This document shows positions 7,284 to 14,016 of a stretch of 64,000 bases of DNA, in pieces; within the stretch, counting starts at the first letter, position 1; the number at the start of each line of letters is the position of its first letter. Source of the DNA: JAPEKQ01 sp964516845 (GTDB taxonomy: Bacteria; Joyebacterota; Joyebacteria; Joyebacterales; Joyebacteraceae); NCBI GenBank assembly GCA_964516845.1, contig CAZEXP010000001.1, positions 1 to 64,000 of the forward strand. The letters run 5' to 3'. The translations under genes were made by a program, and so were the position numbers. Under the pieces are notes generated by a model, which did not search any database, was not told the origin of the DNA, and saw only the letters and a list, made by a program, of their open reading frames with translations.

Positions 7284-9760
7284 CGGAATTCCGTTCCACC
7301 GCGGTTGCCACGATCCCCATCATGAACGTGAAGGGCGACGAGCTCGCACGGGAACTCGCGAGCGCCGGCCTGTCCTTCACGGTGTCCGAGGCCCGCAAGG
7401 TGGCGGACCTCCTCGGACGCGATCCCACCGTCGTCGAGGCGAACATCTTCAACACGATGTGGAGCGAACACTGCTCGTACAAGAGCAGTCGCGCGGTCCT
7501 CGGTGAGCACCTGCCGACCGAGGGCGCGGACGTCGTGCTTGGACCCGGTGAAGACGCCGGGATCGTCCGCCTCGGCGAGGTCGGCGGGGAGAGCTACTGC
7601 GTCGTCATCGCGCACGAGAGTCACAATCACCCGTCTCAGGTGGTCCCGAACGAAGGCGCCGCGACCGGTATCGGCGGCATCGTCCGCGACGTCTACTGCA
7701 TGGGCGCCGACGTCATCGGCGTGATGGATCCGCTTCGATTCGGAGACCCGACCGGGCCGCACGCCGAGCGGACGCGTGAGATCATCCACGGCGTCGTCGA
7801 GGGGATCTGGCAGTACGGCAACGCCCTGGGCGTGCCGAACCTCGGAGGGGACGTCTACTTCGATCCCTGCTTCGACGACAACTGTCTCGTCAACGTCGTC
7901 GCGCTGGGGCTCGTCCGTGAGGACCGCGTGATCAGGAGCCGCATCCCCGAAGAGGCGCGGGGCAGGGAGTACGACGTCATCCTCGTCGGGAAGCCGACGG
8001 ACCCATCCGGGTTCGGGGGCGCGACCTTCGCCTCACGCATCCTGGATGAGGAGAAGGCGTTCGACGACAAGTACGCGGTCCAGGTCCCGGATCCGTTCCT
8101 CAAGCGGATGCTGGCGGTGGCGACACAGGAGGTCCTCCAGTTCGCGTGGGACCGCGGCATCCCCATCGGGTTCAAGGACCTCGGTGCCGGCGGCATCGCG
8201 TGCGCCACCTCGGAGCTCGGCGCGGCCGCCGGGCTGGGTGTGAGGCTCGATCTCTCGAGCGTGCACGTTGCGGAGACGGGGATGCCGCCCGAGGTCATCG
8301 CCTGCTCCGAGACCCAGGAGCGATACAGCTTCGTTGTGCCGCGCGAGATATCGGCCGATGTGTGCGCCATTTTCAACGACCGGTTCGAGCTTCCGGAGAT
8401 ATGCCACGGTTCGAGGGCCGTCGTCATCGGCGAGGTCATCGACGAGCCGAGGTTCGTGCTCATTCATGACGGACGCGTGGTCTGCGACGCATCGACCGAG
8501 CAGATCACGACGGGCATCGCGTACGACCGGCCTGCGAAGCGGCGGGATCGTCGTATACGGCCGGTCCGGCTTCCGGACGAACTGGACCTCGGCAACGCGC
8601 TGCTTGCGGTGCTCGGCTCCCCGAACGTCGCATCCCGGGAACACGTCTTCCGACACTACGACAGCGAGGTGAAGGGTTCGACGGTCGTCCGGCCCGGGGA
8701 GGCGGACGCCGGCGTTCTCGCGCCGATCCCGGGTTCTCCGCTCGGCGTCGCCGTGTCGTGCGACGGCAATCCGCGCTACGGCGCGGCGGATGCGTACGAG
8801 GCGGGAGCGCGGGCGGTGGCCGAGGCGGTTCGGAACGTGGCGGCGGTCGGCGCCGTGCCGATCGCTCTCACCGACTGCCTGAACTTCGGGAATCCGGAGG
8901 TGCCCGAGGTCTTCCACGACTTCGTCGAGGCCGTGCGAGGCGTCGGCGATGCCGCTCGCGGGATAGGACTCAAGGACGAGGAAGGCCCGATCCCCATCGT
9001 TTCCGGCAACGTCAGTTTCTATAACCAGTCGTCGACCGGCAACGCCATCCATCCGTCGCCCATCGTCTGCTGTGTCGGGCGACTCGATGACGTTTCGAGG
9101 CACGTCACGCAGGGGGTGAAGGACATCGGCGACGCACTCTACCTTGTTGGTGTGCGCGGGGCCGCGCTCGGCAGCTCGGCGCTTCTGGAGGCGCTTCCGG
9201 AACTGGACACCGGGGCGGGCGTTTCGGGAAACCGCGGGGAGAACATACCGGCGGACGCTTCGGACCCCGGCGGCGCCACCGTTCTGGGCGCCTTCTCACG
9301 GACGGACTTCGACGCCGAGCGTCGCATGGCCGCGGCCGTGACCGATCTGATCTCCGAGGGACTCGCATCGGCCGCTCACGACATCTCTGACGGCGGTCTG
9401 ATCGTGGCGGCGGCGGAGATGATGCTGACGCGCGCCGAGGATGCGCGGGTCGGGATCACCATCGACGGGGAAACGCTCAGGCCGACGCCCGGCGAATGGG
9501 ATGTGGTCGCCGCGCTCTTCAACGAGGCGGGCGGATATGTCATCGAGATCGTCCCGGAAGACGAGGCGCGCGCGGTCGAGGTTCTCGCGGACCGTGGCGT
9601 CTGGTTCGCCCGGATCGGTTCGACGACGCCGGAGGATGCGCTGTCGGTCCGGAACGTGCGCGGCGGCGTCACGACGGTCACGGGGCGGGCGATGCGGACT
9701 GCGTGGCTCTACGGCGCGCGTGATGCCATGACCGGGCGCGTCGAGGAGGACGATCGATGA
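7280..9760 (+). CDS. purL: phosphoribosylformylglycinamidine synthase subunit PurL
   Basis: The synthetase subunit of the three-part FGAM synthase (purine step 4). The 826-residue product has the N-terminal MWSEHCSYKSS signature and the substrate/ATP motifs ESHNHPSQVVPNEGAATGIGG and SETQERYSF. A second half carries VSCDGNPRYG, LTDCLNFGNPE and SHDISDGG-like AAHDISDGGL. It is somewhat longer than typical small PurL (about 730-750). The GTG at 7280 has GAGGAGG shortly upstream and overlaps the htrA stop. It is followed by purQ with an ATGA overlap. Confidence 0.97.
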   Translation: MTEFRSTAVATIPIMNVKGDELARELASAGLSFTVSEARKVADLLGRDPTVVEANIFNTMWSEHCSYKSSRAVLGEHLPTEGADVVLGPGEDAGIVRLGEVGGESYCVVIAHESHNHPSQVVPNEGAATGIGGIVRDVYCMGADVIGVMDPLRFGDPTGPHAERTREIIHGVVEGIWQYGNALGVPNLGGDVYFDPCFDDNCLVNVVALGLVREDRVIRSRIPEEARGREYDVILVGKPTDPSGFGGATFASRILDEEKAFDDKYAVQVPDPFLKRMLAVATQEVLQFAWDRGIPIGFKDLGAGGIACATSELGAAAGLGVRLDLSSVHVAETGMPPEVIACSETQERYSFVVPREISADVCAIFNDRFELPEICHGSRAVVIGEVIDEPRFVLIHDGRVVCDASTEQITTGIAYDRPAKRRDRRIRPVRLPDELDLGNALLAVLGSPNVASREHVFRHYDSEVKGSTVVRPGEADAGVLAPIPGSPLGVAVSCDGNPRYGAADAYEAGARAVAEAVRNVAAVGAVPIALTDCLNFGNPEVPEVFHDFVEAVRGVGDAARGIGLKDEEGPIPIVSGNVSFYNQSSTGNAIHPSPIVCCVGRLDDVSRHVTQGVKDIGDALYLVGVRGAALGSSALLEALPELDTGAGVSGNRGENIPADASDPGGATVLGAFSRTDFDAERRMAAAVTDLISEGLASAAHDISDGGLIVAAAEMMLTRAEDARVGITIDGETLRPTPGEWDVVAALFNEAGGYVIEIVPEDEARAVEVLADRGVWFARIGSTTPEDALSVRNVRGGVTTVTGRAMRTAWLYGARDAMTGRVEEDDR

Positions 9761-10593
9761 CAGCGAGAACGCCGCGCGTGGCCGTCATCCGGTTCCCCGG
9801 TCTCAACTGCGAGAACGAGACGCGGCGTGCCGTGATGGCACAGGGCGTCGAGGCCGATATCTTCATGTGGAACGGACCGACCGACGAACTCGCACGGTAC
9901 GACGGGTACGTCGTTCCCGGCGGCTTCTCCTACCAGGACCGTGTCCGTGCGGGCGCCATCGCCGCGAAGGACCGCGTCATGGACTGCGTCATCGCTCAGG
10001 CTGAGGCGGGGAAGCCCGTTCTCGGGATCTGCAACGGCGCGCAGATCCTCGTCGAGGCGGGGCTGGTCCCTGGCCTCGGCGACGGTCTGGTCGAGATGGG
10101 ACTGGCCCGCAACATCATGCCCGATCGTGACGGCTATTACTCGCGCTGGGCCTATCTCCGCGTCGAGAGCGCGAACACCGCGGCGACCCACGGGTTCGCG
10201 GTCGGCGACGTGGTCCCGGTGCCGATCGCGCACGCGGAGGGTCGCTTCGTCACCACCGACGCGGGGCTCGTCGAGCGGCTGCGGTCGAACGGGCAGATCG
10301 CTTTCACCTACGCGACGCCCGACGGCGCCTTCTCGAACGATTTTCCGTGGAACCCGAACGGATCGACGGCCGGGATCGCCGGCATCAGCAATCCGGCGGG
10401 CAACGTCGTGGCGATGATGCCGCATCCGGAGCGCAGTTCGTGGCTCTATCAGGTCCCCGAGACGCTCGCGGGGGATTGGGGAGCCCGGAGACGCGCCGCG
10501 CGCGGCGACCGGGCGATGCTCGTCGCGCCGGGGCCGGGCGCGCTGGTGCTGCGCGCGATCTGCGAGCGGTTGTTCGCGACGGAGGGCGTCTGA
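9757..10593 (+). CDS. purQ: phosphoribosylformylglycinamidine synthase subunit PurQ (glutaminase)
   Basis: The class I glutamine amidotransferase subunit that supplies ammonia to PurL. The 278-residue product shows VAVIRFPGLNCENE at the N-terminus, the oxyanion/nucleophile stretch LGICNGAQIL with Cys92, and the His223/Glu225 pair in MMPHPERSSW. It belongs to the longer PurQ subfamily with a C-terminal extension after the catalytic Glu. The start codon overlaps the purL stop as ATGA, so translation is coupled. Confidence 0.96.
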   Translation: MTARTPRVAVIRFPGLNCENETRRAVMAQGVEADIFMWNGPTDELARYDGYVVPGGFSYQDRVRAGAIAAKDRVMDCVIAQAEAGKPVLGICNGAQILVEAGLVPGLGDGLVEMGLARNIMPDRDGYYSRWAYLRVESANTAATHGFAVGDVVPVPIAHAEGRFVTTDAGLVERLRSNGQIAFTYATPDGAFSNDFPWNPNGSTAGIAGISNPAGNVVAMMPHPERSSWLYQVPETLAGDWGARRRAARGDRAMLVAPGPGALVLRAICERLFATEGV

Positions 10594-10594
10594 G

Positions 10595-11152
10595 ATGATC
10601 CAACACATCACGCTGGCCGTGCGGCTGAAGATCACGGACAACGAGGCCTTCTCGGCGCTTGAGGCGCTCCACGCGAAGATGGGGCTTGCCGGCTTGGTGG
10701 CCGGTCTCATCAGGGAGACGCTCTGGGAGCTCGAAGTGGAAGCGGCGACCCCGGACGAGGCCCGGCGGACGGTGGAGGAGGCGATCTCACGGACCAACGT
10801 ATTCCTCAACCCGAACAAACACTTCCACGCGTTCACGCCGCCCGGCGTCGGGGCGGACCTCGACCCGGATGAGGTGGCCGTTGTCGTGACGGACCGCGAG
10901 GGCGCGGACTCACCGAGAGCTCTGGCCGCCGTGGCCAGGGCCGGTGTTCCCGAGATCAGGAGAGCCCGGCGAAGCACACGCTGGCGAATACGGCTCAGCC
11001 AAACTCCTGCGCCCGAGCATCCTGAGGCCTTCGAACTCATCAGAAGGATAGGCGTCACGACCGGTCGCGACGCCGGTCTCCTCGCGAATCCGCACTCCCA
11101 GAGCGCTTTTGCGGTCTTTCCCTGGGGCGAGCAAAAGCCCTTGGTGGTGTGA
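10595..11152 (+). CDS. purS: PurS-like protein with long C-terminal extension
   Basis: A 185-residue protein one base after purQ. Its first 80-85 residues fit the PurS fold pattern: a beta strand, a helix (AFSALEALHAKMG), then WELEVEAATPDEARRTVEEAISRTNVFLNP, resembling the PurS segment that ends in a conserved Asn-Pro. PurS bridges PurL and PurQ and is normally about 80 residues. The remaining 100 residues, including VAVVVTDREGADSPRALAAVARAGVPEI and an Arg-rich stretch, are not a family I recognise. The assignment rests on position plus weak N-terminal similarity. Confidence 0.6.
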   Translation: MIQHITLAVRLKITDNEAFSALEALHAKMGLAGLVAGLIRETLWELEVEAATPDEARRTVEEAISRTNVFLNPNKHFHAFTPPGVGADLDPDEVAVVVTDREGADSPRALAAVARAGVPEIRRARRSTRWRIRLSQTPAPEHPEAFELIRRIGVTTGRDAGLLANPHSQSAFAVFPWGEQKPLVV

Positions 11153-11226
11153 CAGCGGCGTGATAATGTGGTGAGGCTCAGAAACAATCGATGTCACGTC
11201 TAACCCATCTGTCAAGGAGGTTAGGA

Positions 11227-11430
11227 GTGCCGAGGATAGAGATCGACGTCGATCGGTGCAAGGGTTGTGGCTACTGCATCGAGGCGTGCCCGCAGAAGAT
11301 CCTCAGGGCGGCCGAGGGATTCAACAAGATGGGAGTCCATCCGGCCGAGACGTTCGATCCTGAGAAGTGCACGGGGTGCACCTTCTGCGCCATCATGTGT
11401 CCCGACCTGGTCATCAAGGTCTACCGGTGA
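11227..11430 (+). CDS. korD: 2x[4Fe-4S] ferredoxin, delta-type subunit of 2-oxoacid:ferredoxin oxidoreductase
   Basis: A 67-residue bacterial ferredoxin with two four-cysteine clusters, CKGCGYCIEACP and CTGCTFCAIMCP. It heads the kor operon and is the likely electron acceptor or integral delta subunit of the oxidoreductase. The GTG at 11227 is preceded by AAGGAGG at 11214-11220. An in-frame ATG at 11191 would place that site inside the gene and has no Shine-Dalgarno of its own, so it is rejected. A hairpin separates it from korA. Confidence 0.93.
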   Translation: MPRIEIDVDRCKGCGYCIEACPQKILRAAEGFNKMGVHPAETFDPEKCTGCTFCAIMCPDLVIKVYR

Positions 11431-11457
11431 GATAGGCGTGCCGAACAGGACGTCATC

Positions 11458-11479
11458 GTGGCGACCGGAAGGTCGTCAC
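11458..11479 (+). other. intra-operon hairpin with GGAA loop
   Basis: Nine-base arms GTGGCGACC and GGTCGTCAC (one G-U pair) enclose a GGAA tetraloop, which fits the GNRA class. It lies in the 88-nt gap between the ferredoxin and korA and has no U-run after it. It could be an RNA processing or stability element; this is inference. Confidence 0.45.
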
Positions 11480-11518
11480 GCCGGCCCTGTGATCGGCTCA
11501 GAGTAAGGAGCTCTCGGT

Positions 11519-12607
11519 ATGAGCGATAGGGTCCTGATGAAGGGTAACGAGGCCATTGGCGAGGCCGCCGTCCAGGCGGGCTGTCAGTGCTACTTCGGAT
11601 ACCCCATCACGCCGCAGAATGAGCTCACCGCCTACATGTCCAAGAGAATGGTCGAGGAGGGGCGGGTCTTCATTCAGAGTGAGAGCGAGATCGCGGCGAT
11701 CAACATGTGTTTCGGGGCGGCGGCGGTGGGTGTGCGCACGATGACATCGTCCTCCGGTCCGGGAATCAGCCTGAAGCAGGAGGGCATCAGCTACCTCGCC
11801 GGCGCCGAGCTGCCCGTCTTCTTCGTCAATGTGATGCGGGGTGGTCCGGGGCTTGGCAACATCGCCCCATCGCAGGCCGACTACTTCCAGTGCACGCGCG
11901 GCGGCGGTCACGGCGACTACCGAACGCTCGTCTACGCTCCGAGCGACGTGCAGGAACTGTACGACTACACGCTCCTCGGATTCGACGTCGCCGACCGGTA
12001 CCGGAATCCCACCATGATCGCAGCGGACGGTATCCTCGGCCAGATGATGGAGCCGCTCGTGCTCACCAGGTACGAAGAGCCGAAGGATCTGCCGAGCAAG
12101 CTGCCGTGGCAGCTTGGTGACCCCGCGACGCAGGAGCCCATCTGGATGACGTCCGTGCATCTCGGCGAGGGCAAGCTCGAGGCGCACAACCTCAAGCTCC
12201 AGAAGAAGTACGAGGAGATGGAGGCGAAAGAGGTCCGTTTCGAGGAAACGATGACCGACGATGCCGACATGATCATGGTTGCCTACGGAACCTCGGCTCG
12301 CGTGGCGAAGGCCGCGATGGCCAAGGCGCGCGAGGCGGGCATCAAGGTCGGCGTGTTCCGACCGATCACGCTCTGGCCGTTCCCGAGCAAGCCGCTGAAC
12401 GCACTGGCCGACCGCATCGACAACTTCCTCGCGGTCGAGATGAGCCTCGGACAGATGGTCGAGGACGTCCGGCTGGCGACCTGCGGCAAGGCGCGCGTTC
12501 ATCTGCACGGTCGGACCGCCGGTGGCGTCCCGGTCGAGGACGACATCGTCGAACAGCTGAAGAAGATCCTCGCCTCGAAGGGCGATGAGATCATACGCAA
12601 TTTCTAG
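11519..12607 (+). CDS. korA: 2-oxoacid:ferredoxin oxidoreductase, alpha subunit (KorA/VorB type)
   Basis: A 362-residue pyrimidine-binding and domain II subunit of a CoA-acylating 2-oxoacid:ferredoxin oxidoreductase. Motifs include MKGNEAIGEAAVQAGC, YFGYPITPQNE, QSESEIAAINMCFGAA and TSSSGPGISLKQEGISYLAGAELP, all typical of the Kor/Vor class. It likely converts 2-oxoglutarate or branched 2-oxoacids to acyl-CoA with reduced ferredoxin. Substrate cannot be read from sequence alone. TAAGGAG at 11504-11510 precedes the ATG. korB follows after 10 nt. Confidence 0.94.
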   Translation: MSDRVLMKGNEAIGEAAVQAGCQCYFGYPITPQNELTAYMSKRMVEEGRVFIQSESEIAAINMCFGAAAVGVRTMTSSSGPGISLKQEGISYLAGAELPVFFVNVMRGGPGLGNIAPSQADYFQCTRGGGHGDYRTLVYAPSDVQELYDYTLLGFDVADRYRNPTMIAADGILGQMMEPLVLTRYEEPKDLPSKLPWQLGDPATQEPIWMTSVHLGEGKLEAHNLKLQKKYEEMEAKEVRFEETMTDDADMIMVAYGTSARVAKAAMAKAREAGIKVGVFRPITLWPFPSKPLNALADRIDNFLAVEMSLGQMVEDVRLATCGKARVHLHGRTAGGVPVEDDIVEQLKKILASKGDEIIRNF

Positions 12608-12617
12608 GAGGACAGCC

Positions 12618-13385
12618 GTGGAGCAGCAGGTATTCGGAATGCCCAAGGCGATGAAGCCTGAGCAGACGCTCTACTGCCCGGGGTGCGGGCACGGCATCGC
12701 TCACCGGCTTGTCGCGGAACTCGTCGACGAGTTCGGGCTCAGAGACCGCGCCATCGGCATCGCGCCGGTCGGCTGTTCGGTCTTCGCGGACAAGTACTGG
12801 AACTTCGACGTCATCTCGGCCGCGCACGGGCGCGCGCCGGCGGTGGCGACCGGGATGAAGAGGGGACGCCCCGAGAGCTTCGTGATCTGCTATCAGGGCG
12901 ACGGCGACCTTGCCGCCATCGGAACAGCAGAAACGATCCATGCGGCCAACCGGGGCGAGCACTTCGTGACGATCTTCGTCAACAACGCCATCTATGGCAT
13001 GACCGGGGGCCAGATGGCGCCGACGACGCTGGTCGGGCAGCCGTCTACGACCTGCCAGCTGGGTCGCGATCCGGTGACCATGGGGCACCCCATCCGGGTC
13101 TGCGAGCTCATCAAGGACCTGCCGGGCGTGGCGTTCGTGGCGCGCGGGTCGGTCGATACGCCGAAGAACGTCCTGACGACGAAGAAGCACATGAAGAAGG
13201 GATTCCAGAACGCCATCGACGGCAAGGGATGGAGCCTCATCGAGATCGTCTCGCCGTGTCCGACGAACTGGGGCATGACGCCTCGCAAGGCGCTGACCTG
13301 GTTGCGTGAGAACATGCTCGAGCACTACGAGCTCGGCGTCTTCCGGGACTGCGACGCCGACGCCGGGAACGGAGGTGGCGCGTGA
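12618..13385 (+). CDS. korB: 2-oxoacid:ferredoxin oxidoreductase, beta subunit (thiamine diphosphate binding)
   Basis: The 255-residue TPP-binding subunit. It has the N-terminal cluster-ligand CPGCGHGI, the TPP/Mg motif starting YQGDGDLAAIGTAE and the downstream NNAIYGMTGGQMAPTT. The GTG at 12618 is preceded by AGGAGG at 12606-12611, which overlaps the korA stop. An upstream in-frame start at 12585 lies inside korA. It overlaps korC by 4 nt (GTGA). Confidence 0.95.
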   Translation: MEQQVFGMPKAMKPEQTLYCPGCGHGIAHRLVAELVDEFGLRDRAIGIAPVGCSVFADKYWNFDVISAAHGRAPAVATGMKRGRPESFVICYQGDGDLAAIGTAETIHAANRGEHFVTIFVNNAIYGMTGGQMAPTTLVGQPSTTCQLGRDPVTMGHPIRVCELIKDLPGVAFVARGSVDTPKNVLTTKKHMKKGFQNAIDGKGWSLIEIVSPCPTNWGMTPRKALTWLRENMLEHYELGVFRDCDADAGNGGGA

Positions 13386-13918
13386 ACAGCAAGATCAGGT
13401 GCGCGGGCTTCGGAGGGCAGGGCATCGTTCTGATGGGGAAGCTTCTGGCGCAGGGCGGAATGATGGAGGACAAGCACACCACCTTCTTCCCGCAGTACGG
13501 CGCCGCGATGCGCGGCGGGACGGCGAACTGCAACGTGATCGTCTCGGACGATGACGTCGCGTCGCCCATGGTGGAAACTCCGGATATCATCCTGATCATG
13601 AACGGCCCGTCGCTCGACAAGTTCGAGCCTGTCGTCAAGTCGGGCGGATGGATCTTTTACAACACGTCCCTGATCGACCGCGAGGTCGAACGGACCGACG
13701 TGCAGGTCATGAAGGTGCCCGCGAACGACATCGCCGAGGAGGTCGGGAGTACGCGCTCGGCCAACATGGTCATGCTGGGCGCCCTGGCCGGCAAGCTGGG
13801 CGTCGTCAAGGTCGATACGCTCATCGCGGCGCTCGAGGTCATGCTCCACGGCAAGGGCGACAAGATCATGGGTCTCAACCGCGAGGCCATGAAGCGGGGC
13901 GCGGCCCTCGCTGGCTAG
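13382..13918 (+). CDS. korC: 2-oxoacid:ferredoxin oxidoreductase, gamma subunit
   Basis: The 178-residue gamma subunit, with the N-terminal FGGQGIVLMGKLLAQ, the QYGAAMRGGTANC segment typical of Kor/Vor gamma, and RSANMVMLGALAGKLG. It completes the ferredoxin-alpha-beta-gamma complex encoded by 11227-13918. The GTG overlaps the korB stop, so the two are translationally coupled. Confidence 0.95.
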   Translation: MNSKIRCAGFGGQGIVLMGKLLAQGGMMEDKHTTFFPQYGAAMRGGTANCNVIVSDDDVASPMVETPDIILIMNGPSLDKFEPVVKSGGWIFYNTSLIDREVERTDVQVMKVPANDIAEEVGSTRSANMVMLGALAGKLGVVKVDTLIAALEVMLHGKGDKIMGLNREAMKRGAALAG

Positions 13919-13948
13919 CCGCCACCCGACATCACCTGGCAATCTGAC

Positions 13949-13983
13949 CGTTGCCGCGTCGCGCTCTGCACGGCGCGGCAACG
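13949..13983 (+). other. 10-bp stem-loop after korC
   Basis: Perfect arms CGTTGCCGCG (13949-13958) and CGCGGCAACG (13974-13983) with a 15-nt loop, 31 nt after the korC stop. No U-tract follows, so it is more likely a 3'-end stabiliser or pause site than a classical terminator. Confidence 0.4.
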
Positions 13984-14016
13984 TGCAGAAAGAAGCCCTC
14001 GGGGCAGGGACCATGC

